DNA of 64,000 bases from Pseudarthrobacter sp. NIBRBAC000502770. Lineage in GTDB: Bacteria > Actinomycetota > Actinomycetes > Actinomycetales > Micrococcaceae. Every line of letters begins with the position of its first letter. Within the stretch, counting starts at the first letter, position 1. Positions 8,685 through 16,884 of the stretch are shown in pieces. The notes below the pieces were generated by a model. It ran no database searches and was not told the DNA's origin. It worked only from the letters and a program-made list of their open reading frames with translations. The translations under genes and the position numbers were made by a program. The stretch spans positions 4,092,001 through 4,156,000 of the forward strand of contig NZ_CP041198.1 of the NCBI RefSeq assembly GCF_006517815.1, given 5' to 3'.

Positions 8685-9944
8685 TCAGGCGTGCAGCGGC
8701 GCCCCCGCCGGTGCCTGCTGCCGGGCGAAGTTGCCCAGCCAGCGCGCGCTCTCCTTGGGAGTCCGTGCCTGGGTGGAACGGTCGACGGCGATCAGGCCGA
8801 ACTTGGGCCCGTAGCCGAAGATCCACTCGAAGTTATCGAACGCGGTCCAGGCGATGTACCCGCGGACGTCGATGCCGTCCGCAAGGCAGGAAGCAACGCC
8901 GTTGACGGCTGTCCGCAGGTACGCCACCCGCTGCGTGTCATCCTCCGTGGCCAACCCGTTCTCGGTGACCATCACCGGGATGCCGGCAACGCGCCAGGCC
9001 TCGCGGATGGTGGCCTCCAGCGCTTGGGGATAGATTTCCTCGCCCATTTGGTTGACGGCCACGCCTTCCGGAGCCGGAGCGTGGCCGTCCGGGCCGTACA
9101 CGGTGCGGCCGTAAGTCTGGATGCCCACGAAGTCGTCGCCGCGGGAGGCTTCCAGGAACCGCTCGTTGACGTCCCGGCGCACCTGGGCCGCGATTTCTTC
9201 GCCGCCGGGGACCGACTGGATGTCCGAGTTGGCCAAGGTCCAGCCCACGCGCAGATCCGGGCGGTGTGCCTTGATTGCTTCGGTGGCCGCCTTGTGCGCC
9301 GCGAGTTTAACGTTGAAGCCGGCCTCCGTGGAGCAGAACTGGAACGGGGCAACCGTGCTGGCGTCCACGCCCAGGCGCTGTGCGGCAGCCGCCCACATGG
9401 GGACCTTGCCGCGGTTCTCCGGCGCTTCCCCGCCGATGCCGAATGACTCCAGCAGCCAAGGGAGGTTGGGCTCGTTCAGGGTGCAGGCGACGCCGATCAG
9501 GTCACCCAGGTGCGCCATGACCCGGCCGCAATAGCGGGCGAACAGCTCCGGCGTGCGTTCGCCCTCCCAGCCGCCCGAACGGAGCAGCCACAGCGGTGAC
9601 GCGAAATGGTGGAACGTGACCACCGGCGTCAGCCCGTGCTCCCGGCAGGCCTCGAGCACCCGCTTGTAGTGGTCCAGCGCAGCCACCGAGAAATGCCCTT
9701 CCTCCGGTTCGATCCGGGCCCATTCCACGGAGAACCGGTAGCTGGTAAAACCGAGGCCGGCGATCAGGGCAATATCCTCCCGGTACCGGTGGTAGTGGTC
9801 CACGGCATCCCCGGACGGCTCCGCGAAAATGGTGCCCGGAAGGTGTTCCAGGAACCAGACATCGCTGTTGACGTTGTTGCCTTCCACCTGGTGGCCTGCG
9901 GTGGCCACGCCCCAAAGGAAGTCCTGCGGAAACGGGTTGGTCAT
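8685..9944 (-). CDS. Family 1 beta-glucosidase (GH1)
   Basis: A 419-residue GH1 TIM barrel. The N-terminal FLWGVATAGHQVEG is the family signature, the acid/base Glu158 lies in TLNEPN, and the nucleophile Glu328 lies in VMVTENG. The C-terminal FEWIFGYGPKFGL gives the aglycone-site Trp region. There is no signal peptide, so it acts on imported or diffusible glycosides. The start at 9944 has AGAGGAA upstream; a longer frame to 9962 is rejected. It is divergent from an ABC importer, with a TTTCA-N5-TGACA operator in the shared gap. Cleavage of glucose from beta-glucosides such as flavonoid glycosides is inferred. Confidence 0.9.
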   Translation of the reverse strand: MTNPFPQDFLWGVATAGHQVEGNNVNSDVWFLEHLPGTIFAEPSGDAVDHYHRYREDIALIAGLGFTSYRFSVEWARIEPEEGHFSVAALDHYKRVLEACREHGLTPVVTFHHFASPLWLLRSGGWEGERTPELFARYCGRVMAHLGDLIGVACTLNEPNLPWLLESFGIGGEAPENRGKVPMWAAAAQRLGVDASTVAPFQFCSTEAGFNVKLAAHKAATEAIKAHRPDLRVGWTLANSDIQSVPGGEEIAAQVRRDVNERFLEASRGDDFVGIQTYGRTVYGPDGHAPAPEGVAVNQMGEEIYPQALEATIREAWRVAGIPVMVTENGLATEDDTQRVAYLRTAVNGVASCLADGIDVRGYIAWTAFDNFEWIFGYGPKFGLIAVDRSTQARTPKESARWLGNFARQQAPAGAPLHA

Positions 9945-10026
9945 TGGGGTTCCTCTCATCATGGACGCACGCCGGCGTCCCAGGCCTCACTGCCTGCCTC
10001 CATCCTGTCCAACCGCGTGACCGCCG

Positions 10027-10052
10027 CCACAATACTTTTTCAATCAATGACA
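10027..10052. promoter_or_regulatory. Putative IclR-type operator, site 1
   Basis: TTTCA-N5-TGACA at 10038-10052, preceded by CCACAATACT at 10027-10036, lies between the divergent GH1 gene and the ABC substrate-binding gene. The same CCACAATACT plus operator arrangement recurs at 25730-25755 in front of the rhamnosidase gene. Confidence 0.65.
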
Positions 10053-10166
10053 TTCTCATGTTTGGTCCAGCAGGCCCCAACGGATTCTTGAAGGGAGCCG
10101 GACAGCCCCGGCCCCTCGAATTTCCTCCGTTTGTCACCGTCATAGAAGAATGCGAAGGCGCACCAG

Positions 10167-11723
10167 ATGAAACTTATGACCTCCACCGCACGCGGCAGCG
10201 CTGCCGTCCTGACGGGTGCCCTGCTGATCGGCTCCCTGGCCGCCTGTGGCGGCGGATCCAGCCAGGCCTCCGCCAAAGCCGACACCGGCAGCATCACGCT
10301 GGCCATCGACAGCGACTCGGCCTCCTTCGGCTACGACCCGCTGCGCGTCTCCGCAGCGCAGCGCCAGTTCTTCGAAGGCCTCTACGACAGCCTCATGACC
10401 CTGCAGCCGGACGGTTCCACGGGGCCGGGCCTGGCCAAGGAGTTCAGCTACAACGCGGACAACACGGTCCTGACGCTGACACTCAAGGACGACGTCACGT
10501 TCACGGACGGTTCCAAGCTGGACGCCGCACTGGTCAAGGCCAACCTCGACCGCCGCTCCGATCCCGCACTGAGCGCGTACTCGGCCGTCGCCAAGGGTGG
10601 TGCGCAGGAAATCACCTCCGTGGATGTGGTGAGTCCCACCCAGGTATCCCTGACGTTCGCCAAGCCGCAGCCGGGATTTGAAAAGAACCTGGCCTCCACC
10701 ACCGGCATGATCGTGGGCAAGAACGGTGTCACAGACACCGCCAGCCTGTCGGCAACCCCGGACGGTTCCGGCCCGTACACCCTGGACCCCTCCACCGTGA
10801 AGGGCAACAAGTACGTGATGGTGAAGAACGACAAGAGCGCCGACGCGTCCAAGTACGCCTACAAGAAGGTGGTCTTCAGCGTGGTCCAGGACCCGCAGGC
10901 CCGGGCCAACGCCCTCGTGTCCGGCCAGGCGGACGTGGCCATGCTGACCTCGAACACGGTTGACTTCGCCAAGTCGAAGGGCGTCGGGGTCACCCAGATC
11001 GGCGGCACCGTCAACACCATGATCTCCTTCGACAAGATCGGCAAGACCGCCCCGGCGTTCGCCCAGGAGAAGGTCCGGCAGGCCATCCAGTACGCCATCA
11101 ACCGCCAGGCCCTGGTGGACGCCCTGCACAAGGGCGATGTCCCGGCCTGGAACGCCCTCCCCAAGGATTCAGCGGGCTTCACCAAGGACCTTGAAACCGA
11201 ATTCGCGTACAACCCGGACAAGGCCAAGAGCCTGCTGGCCGAGGCCGGCTACCCCAACGGCTTCGAGTTCACCATCATCGCCAGCGCCCAGACCCAAACG
11301 GACCTGCAGGCCGTCCAGAAGGACCTCGCCGCCGTCGGCATCACCATGAACGTGAAGATGGCCGCGTCAACGGATGAAGCCTTCGCCGCCGTCGCCACCA
11401 CGCCCCTGGGCTACGCGCCGCTGAACTGGGACAACCCCGTCGGCGTGATGTACGGCGTGGTCCTCAACGGCTTCACCAACGTCCAGAAGGCCACCGATGA
11501 CCAGCTCAGCGCCGCCACCGGCGAACTGGCCGCCGCCAAGGACGACGCCGCCGCCAAGGCAGCCGCCACGAAGCTGAACACCCGCCTGATGGAGTCCGGC
11601 TGGATGATCCCGCTGTACGAGGCGCTTACCAACCAGGGCTACAACACCAAGAAGGTGGCTCCGGTGAAGTTCGCCGGCACCAACGCCTACCCGCTCCTTT
11701 CGTCCTACACCCCGGCCAGCTAA
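10167..11723 (+). CDS. ABC transporter substrate-binding lipoprotein (SBP family 5)
   Basis: A 518-residue periplasmic-type binding protein of the peptide/nickel/oligosaccharide class. A signal peptide ends in the lipobox LAAC with Cys27 as the lipidation site, followed by a Gly/Ser linker. The body has the family features of family 5 binding proteins (a YDSLM element near the N-terminus, AIQYAINRQALVDALHKG in the middle, and a C-terminal lobe with Tyr-rich strands). It is the first gene of a four-gene importer operon, and glycosidase genes lie on both sides. I infer uptake of plant glycosides or oligosaccharides rather than peptides. Confidence 0.88.
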   Translation: MKLMTSTARGSAAVLTGALLIGSLAACGGGSSQASAKADTGSITLAIDSDSASFGYDPLRVSAAQRQFFEGLYDSLMTLQPDGSTGPGLAKEFSYNADNTVLTLTLKDDVTFTDGSKLDAALVKANLDRRSDPALSAYSAVAKGGAQEITSVDVVSPTQVSLTFAKPQPGFEKNLASTTGMIVGKNGVTDTASLSATPDGSGPYTLDPSTVKGNKYVMVKNDKSADASKYAYKKVVFSVVQDPQARANALVSGQADVAMLTSNTVDFAKSKGVGVTQIGGTVNTMISFDKIGKTAPAFAQEKVRQAIQYAINRQALVDALHKGDVPAWNALPKDSAGFTKDLETEFAYNPDKAKSLLAEAGYPNGFEFTIIASAQTQTDLQAVQKDLAAVGITMNVKMAASTDEAFAAVATTPLGYAPLNWDNPVGVMYGVVLNGFTNVQKATDDQLSAATGELAAAKDDAAAKAAATKLNTRLMESGWMIPLYEALTNQGYNTKKVAPVKFAGTNAYPLLSSYTPAS

Positions 11724-11731
11724 CACCCGCA

Positions 11732-11777
11732 CCGTCCTGCCGGGTGCTCTCCGCCACGGGAGCACCCGGCAGGACGG
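11732..11777 (+). terminator. Strong intra-operon hairpin (attenuator)
   Basis: A perfect 18-bp stem (CCGTCCTGCCGGGTGCTC and its complement) with a 10-base loop fills most of the gap between the binding-protein gene and the first permease gene. No T-run follows. It probably reduces read-through or stabilises the upstream message, giving excess binding protein over membrane subunits. Confidence 0.75.
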
Positions 11778-11797
11778 CCTGACCGATGGAGGTCACC

Positions 11798-12739
11798 ATG
11801 GCACTATTCATCACCAAGCGCCTGCTGATGGCGCTGGCCACCGTGCTGGTGGTTGCGGTGCTGGCATTCCTGCTGGTGCACGCGATGCCGGGCAGCCCCG
11901 GGGCCGTGTCCCTCGGCGCCGGAGCCTCCCAGGAGGCCATCGACGAAGTCAACCAGCGGCTGGGCTGGAACGACCCGCTCCCCGCGCAGTTCTTTACCTG
12001 GCTCGGTTCCGCGGTCCAGGGCGACCTGGGCATCTCGCTCATCGATGGCCGCTCCGTCAGCGCGGACCTGGCGAGCCGGTTGCCTGTCACCGCCTCCCTT
12101 GCCGCCGGTGCCACCATCCTCAGTGCCGTCCTGGGCATCGCCCTTGGCGTCACCGCGGCCGTCCGCGGGGGAGTGCTGGACCAAGCCATCGGCGGCTTCG
12201 TCGGCCTCCTGGTGGCACTGCCCGCGTTCTGGGTGGGTGTCCTCTTCGTCTACCTTTTTGCCGTCCAGTCCTCCATCTTTCCCGCCACCGGCTACGTCCC
12301 GTTCGAGGTCTCCCCGCAGGACTGGGCGCTGTCCCTGGCGCTGCCGGTGATCACCCTGGCAGTGGGCGGTGCGGCCTTCATCGCCCGGCAGACCAGGGCC
12401 TCCATGCTCGAGGCCCTGCAGCAGGAACACATCCGCACGCTGCGCGCCACGGCCACCCCCACCTGGAAAATCCTCTACGTCCACGCCCTGCGCTACGCCA
12501 GCCTGCCCATCGTGGCCGGCATCGCCCTGCAGTTCATCGGCCTGTTCGGCGGCTCCGTCATCGCTGAGCAGCTGTTCGCCATGCCCGGCCTGGGCCAGGC
12601 CGTCCAGACCTCGGTCAGCACCCATGACGCCCCCGCCGTGCAGGGCGTGGTGGTCATCGCCACCGTGGTGGTGGTCGCCGTCAACCTGGTGCTGGAGTTG
12701 GCCACCAAGTTCCTCGACCCGAAGTTGCGTGCCTCATGA
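11798..12739 (+). CDS. ABC transporter permease (DppB type)
   Basis: A 313-residue membrane protein with about six hydrophobic spans and the N-terminal FITKRLLMALATVLVV helix typical of DppB-like permeases. The cytoplasmic EAA-like loop is seen as HIRTLRATATPTWKILYVHALR. The start at 11798 is set by GGAGGT at 11788-11793; the ATG at 11786 is rejected because it lies within that site. It pairs with the permease half of the next gene, overlapping it by ATGA. Confidence 0.9.
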   Translation: MALFITKRLLMALATVLVVAVLAFLLVHAMPGSPGAVSLGAGASQEAIDEVNQRLGWNDPLPAQFFTWLGSAVQGDLGISLIDGRSVSADLASRLPVTASLAAGATILSAVLGIALGVTAAVRGGVLDQAIGGFVGLLVALPAFWVGVLFVYLFAVQSSIFPATGYVPFEVSPQDWALSLALPVITLAVGGAAFIARQTRASMLEALQQEHIRTLRATATPTWKILYVHALRYASLPIVAGIALQFIGLFGGSVIAEQLFAMPGLGQAVQTSVSTHDAPAVQGVVVIATVVVVAVNLVLELATKFLDPKLRAS

Positions 12740-14826
12740 TCCCTTCAATGGCTCCGGTCCCCGCAGACCAGCTGGAAACCCCGACGCCGGCAACGGCGCC
12801 CGTGCGCAATGCCGGCAAGGCCGCCATCGCCAAATTTTCCGGACACCGGCTGTTCGCGTCGCCCGGCGCCGTGGCCGGGCTCGTCTGGCTCGTGGCGATG
12901 GTCGCCGCGTCACTGACCGCGCCGCTGTGGCTGCCGTACAAAACCGAGGACCAGGACTTCACTGCCGTCCTGTCCGGCCCCACCGGCGCGCACTGGCTGG
13001 GAACGGATGAACTGGGCCGTGACATCCTCAGCCGCATCTTCGCCGCGGCGGCAGGCACCCTGGGAACGTCCATGCTCACGGTGATTGTCGGCGTCGGGCT
13101 CGGCACCATCCTGGCCATGCTTGCTGCCGGCGCCGGTGAACGGACCGAAGGCGTGATCAGCCGGGTCACCGAGGTCATGATGTCCCTGCCGGGCACGGTG
13201 ATTATCCTGGCCGTGATCGGCGCGGTGGGAACCAACATCCCCGTGGTCATGGCCATCCTGGGCATCCTGATGTCCGCCGGTATCTACCGGGTGATCCTGG
13301 GCCAGGCCAAGTCGCTGCAGTCCCAGCTCTATGTGGACGCGGCCAAGGTGGACGGCGCCAGCCCGCTGCGCATCAGCCTCCGCCACGTCCTGCCCGGGCT
13401 GGCCAACACCATCGTGGTCCAGGCGGCACTCATCTTCGCCGTCGGCATGCTCATCCAGGCCGGCCTGGCTTTCATCGGCTTCGGGCCGCCCATCCCGCAG
13501 CCCAGCTGGGGCGGCATGATCCAGGGTGCCTCCCAGCATGTCTACGATGCCCCGTGGATGATGGTCCCCACCGGTGCCGTCCTGGCGCTCACGGTCCTGT
13601 CGGCCAATGCCATCGGCAACGCCCTGGGCAAGGCACCCAACGCCGCCGCACCGCACCTGCCCTCCGCCGCGGCACGCAGGCAGCGCGCAAAGGCCGTCGC
13701 CGCAATCGCCGCCGCCCCTGTCCCTACCGCGAAGGACGGCGCCCTTGTTCGGGAAACGGCCAAGGGGACGCTCAGTGTCCGCAACCTCTCCGTCGGCGTC
13801 GACAACGGCGTCCGGCTCGTCACCGACGTCTCCTTCGACGTAGAACAGGGCACGGTCCTGGGCCTGGTGGGGGAGTCCGGCTGCGGCAAGACGATGACCG
13901 CACTGTCCCTGCTCGGGTTGCTGCCCTCCGGCGTTTCCGTCACCGGCGGACAAATCCTCTGGAACGGCAGGAACCTTGCCGCGACCACGGACAAGGACAT
14001 GGAATCCGTCCGCGGCCGCGAAATCGCCCTGATCAGCCAGGAACCCATGCGCGCCCTGGACCCGATGTTCACCGTCGGCTACCAGCTCACCGCCACCATC
14101 CGCCGGCTCCGCGGAATGGGCAACGCCGAGGCCCGCAAGGAAGCGCTCAGCCTGCTGGAGAAAGTGGGCATCGTTGATGCTGCCCGGATTCTGAAGACCT
14201 ATCCGCACCAGATCAGCGGCGGCATGGCGCAGCGCGTGGCGATCGCCCTTGCCCTCTCCGGACAGCCCCGGCTGCTGGTGGCGGACGAACCCACCACTGC
14301 CCTGGACGTTACGGTCCAGGCCGAAATCCTTTCCCTGCTCCGTGCACTGGTGAAGGACACCGGCATGTCCGTGGTCATGGTCACCCACGACCTCGGCGTG
14401 GTGGCGGACATCTGCGACCAGGTGGCCGTGATGTATGCCGGGCAGGTGGTGGAAAACGGCAGGACAGCAGCCATCCTGGACAGCCCCCGACACCCGTACA
14501 CGCTGGCCCTGCTGGCCGCGGACCCGCACGCCAACCATGCAAACGACATGCCGGAACGCCTCGCCACGATTCAAGGGCAGGTACCCCAGCCCAAGGACTG
14601 GCCCACCGGCTGCCGGTTCGCCGCCCGCTGCCAGTTCGCCGGCTCCGCCTGCCTCGAACCCGTCCCTCTGCTGCCCTCCGGCGCAGCAGAGGGCCTGGTG
14701 CGGTGCGTCAAAGCGGACCAGCTCGCCGTCGAAGGCATGGACTGGCTGGCCACCGACATCCCGGCCTCCCGCCTGCTCGAGGTCACCTCCAAAGAGACGC
14801 TACTCACCGAAAAGGACATGGCATGA
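12736..14826 (+). CDS. Fused ABC permease-ATPase (DppC-DppD type)
   Basis: A 696-residue fusion. Residues about 35-300 form a DppC-like permease with an EAA loop ([23 protein letters not shown]). An Ala/Lys-rich linker follows, then an ATPase at about 345-640 with Walker A GESGCGKT near residue 380, signature ISGGMAQR, Walker B LLVADEP and the His switch VTHD. The end has the Cys-containing oligopeptide-ABC C-terminal motif (CRFAARC). It overlaps the previous gene by ATGA and the next by ATGA, so subunits are probably made in coupled fashion. Confidence 0.92.
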   Translation: MIPSMAPVPADQLETPTPATAPVRNAGKAAIAKFSGHRLFASPGAVAGLVWLVAMVAASLTAPLWLPYKTEDQDFTAVLSGPTGAHWLGTDELGRDILSRIFAAAAGTLGTSMLTVIVGVGLGTILAMLAAGAGERTEGVISRVTEVMMSLPGTVIILAVIGAVGTNIPVVMAILGILMSAGIYRVILGQAKSLQSQLYVDAAKVDGASPLRISLRHVLPGLANTIVVQAALIFAVGMLIQAGLAFIGFGPPIPQPSWGGMIQGASQHVYDAPWMMVPTGAVLALTVLSANAIGNALGKAPNAAAPHLPSAAARRQRAKAVAAIAAAPVPTAKDGALVRETAKGTLSVRNLSVGVDNGVRLVTDVSFDVEQGTVLGLVGESGCGKTMTALSLLGLLPSGVSVTGGQILWNGRNLAATTDKDMESVRGREIALISQEPMRALDPMFTVGYQLTATIRRLRGMGNAEARKEALSLLEKVGIVDAARILKTYPHQISGGMAQRVAIALALSGQPRLLVADEPTTALDVTVQAEILSLLRALVKDTGMSVVMVTHDLGVVADICDQVAVMYAGQVVENGRTAAILDSPRHPYTLALLAADPHANHANDMPERLATIQGQVPQPKDWPTGCRFAARCQFAGSACLEPVPLLPSGAAEGLVRCVKADQLAVEGMDWLATDIPASRLLEVTSKETLLTEKDMA

Positions 14827-15827
14827 GCACCGCAGTCACGGAGCGCCCAGGGCCCACGCCGGCCACCACCGTCCCCATGCTCGAAGTGAAGGACCTGGTG
14901 GTGCGCTACGGCCGCGGTCGCCGGGCAGCCACAGCACCTGCCGCCGTCGATCGCGTCAGCTTCAGTATCGCCCGCGGTGAAACGGTGGGCCTGGTGGGGG
15001 AATCCGGCTCTGGCAAGTCCACCATCGGCAAGGCAATCCTTGGCCTGCAGAAAGTTTCCGGCGGCACCATCAACTACCAGGGCCGGGACATCACCTCCGC
15101 CACCGCGGCCCAGCGCCGGGACCTGGGCGGGGAACTGCGGGCCGTCTTCCAGGACCCCAACTCCTCCCTGAACCCCCGGAACACCATCGGCACCTCCCTG
15201 GCCGAACCCCTGCGCCTGCGCGGCATCGCCGCTGCGGAGGCCCGGGTAAAGGCCGAGGACATGCTGGAACGTGTGGGCCTGCCCCGGGAGGCCGTGGACC
15301 GGTACCCCAGCCAGTTCTCCGGCGGCCAGCGCCAGCGCATCTCCGTGGCCCGCGCCCTGATCTGCGATCCCCAGCTGGTGGTCTGCGACGAAGCCGTCAG
15401 TGCCCTTGACCTTTCCACCCAGGCGCAGGTGCTCAACCTGCTGGCCGACCTCCGCGACGAGCGGGGCCTCAGCTACCTGTTCATCGCGCACGACATCGCC
15501 GTGGTGCAATTCCTGGCCCAGCGCGTGGTGGTGCTGTACCGCGGCCAGGTGATGGAAAGCGGTCCTGCCGCCGCCGTCACCGGGAACCCCAGGCACCCGT
15601 TCACGCAGGCGCTGGTGGCGGCCTCCCCCGTGCCGCGGCCGGCGGAGCAGGCGGCGCGTCGCGAAGGCCGCGAATCACTGGGCGTCCGTACCGGGGCCGC
15701 TGCGGTGCCCGCACCCGGCGGCTGCCCCTTCCGGCTCCGCTGCCCGCTGGCCACCGACCTGTGCGCCGCCGAACGGCCGGCGCTGCGCCGGGTGGAAACG
15801 GCCGACGTCGCCTGCCACTACGCCTGA
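14823..15827 (+). CDS. ABC transporter ATP-binding protein (DppF type)
   Basis: A 334-residue ATPase with Walker A GESGSGKS, signature FSGGQRQR, Walker B LVVCDEA and the switch His in IAHD. The C-terminus has the GCPFRLRCPLATDLC Cys motif of oligopeptide-type ABC ATPases. The ATG overlaps the stop of the fused permease-ATPase, so the in-frame upstream extension is rejected. It supplies the second nucleotide-binding domain of the importer. Confidence 0.92.
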   Translation: MSTAVTERPGPTPATTVPMLEVKDLVVRYGRGRRAATAPAAVDRVSFSIARGETVGLVGESGSGKSTIGKAILGLQKVSGGTINYQGRDITSATAAQRRDLGGELRAVFQDPNSSLNPRNTIGTSLAEPLRLRGIAAAEARVKAEDMLERVGLPREAVDRYPSQFSGGQRQRISVARALICDPQLVVCDEAVSALDLSTQAQVLNLLADLRDERGLSYLFIAHDIAVVQFLAQRVVVLYRGQVMESGPAAAVTGNPRHPFTQALVAASPVPRPAEQAARREGRESLGVRTGAAAVPAPGGCPFRLRCPLATDLCAAERPALRRVETADVACHYA

Positions 15828-15898
15828 ACCTCCAGTCAGCGAAGGGGACGCCACCCCATCGCTGCAACGACAGCCTTCAACACAGAAGTGGAGCCCTG

Positions 15899-16819
15899 AT
15901 GACAGAGCAACGACAGCGGCCGGCTCGATTCACCGACAGGATCGTCATGCTGGGAGTCAATGGTGGTCCCGTGGTGGGTCCCGACGAAGCCAAACCCGCC
16001 TTGGCGCTGGTGGTCAATGACGCGGTGTATCTGGTTGACTGCGGGCTTGATACGCCAAGACAGCTCGTCAGGGCCGGACTGGGATTCGCCGGCATTCGCA
16101 ACGTGTTCATCACGCACCATCACCTGGACCACACTTCCGGGCTGCCGGGACTCCTGCTGCACGGGTGGACAGCACGCCCGCCCCTGCCGCCCGTGGATAT
16201 CTGGGGCCCACCCGGGACTAAGCAAAAAGCAACGAATCTCCTCGCCGGCTTCGGGGACGAGATTGCCCTTTTCGAGTCCGGCGGTGGTTTCGGTGCCTTC
16301 ATGGCACCTGATGGCCATGACATCGAGGTGCCCCCGGACAGGGCAGTCGTCCCCGTCATGGAAGACGCCAACGTCCGTGTAGATGCCACCAGGGTGTTCC
16401 ATGGCCCGGAAGTGGCGAACGCCTATGCCTACCGGTTTACGGTCAAGGGCACCGGCAAGGTGGTGGTGTTTTCCGGTGACACGGCCGCCCATGACGCTAA
16501 TCTTGCGGCCATCGCCAAGGGGTGTGATGTGCTCGTCCATGAAACGCAGGACAACAGCGCCATTGAGCGCATTGCAGCCGAACTTCCCTTCCCGCGTGGA
16601 GAGGAGCTGAAGAAGCATCTGTTCGAGGCACACTCCAGCGTCCTCGACCTGCCTGCTGTAGCCCTCGCTGCGCAAGCCAAGAAGCTGGTCTTCAGCCACT
16701 ACACGCCTGTTGCGCAACCACCATCCACCTGGCTTGCGCTGGCGGTTCCCGCGGCCGAAGCCGTCGGCTACGAGGGGGAAATCATCGCCCCGAATGCACT
16801 GGACGTTATACCCCTTTAG
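15899..16819 (+). CDS. MBL-fold metallo-hydrolase (RNase Z-like)
   Basis: A 306-residue metallo-beta-lactamase fold protein. The zinc motif is THHHLDHTSG, a second ligand lies in FSGDTAAHD, and a late His in FSHYTP completes the site. The layout is nearest to the RNase Z/arylsulfatase-like MBL group. The start is taken at 15899 after the ABC stop; an in-frame upstream extension overlaps the ATPase gene and is rejected. It lies between the importer and a rhamnosidase gene, so it may hydrolyse an ester, lactone or sulfate of the imported compound. That role is inference. Confidence 0.8.
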   Translation: MTEQRQRPARFTDRIVMLGVNGGPVVGPDEAKPALALVVNDAVYLVDCGLDTPRQLVRAGLGFAGIRNVFITHHHLDHTSGLPGLLLHGWTARPPLPPVDIWGPPGTKQKATNLLAGFGDEIALFESGGGFGAFMAPDGHDIEVPPDRAVVPVMEDANVRVDATRVFHGPEVANAYAYRFTVKGTGKVVVFSGDTAAHDANLAAIAKGCDVLVHETQDNSAIERIAAELPFPRGEELKKHLFEAHSSVLDLPAVALAAQAKKLVFSHYTPVAQPPSTWLALAVPAAEAVGYEGEIIAPNALDVIPL

Positions 16820-16884
16820 CCCACCGCCCTGCTGTCACTGCCTGCACGCCTGAAACCCGCTATACAGAACGGACCCCTCCTTCC

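Noticed and set aside
12910..14574. 554-codon minus-strand frame opposite the ABC fusion
   Set aside because: The plus-strand gene has Walker, signature and EAA motifs; the antisense translation is His/Asp/Gly-rich without family features.
16820..16884. IclR-type operator before the short GH78 gene
   Set aside because: Only a single TGAAA half-site is present; no partner TTYCA at the 5-bp spacing, so it is not counted as a sixth site.
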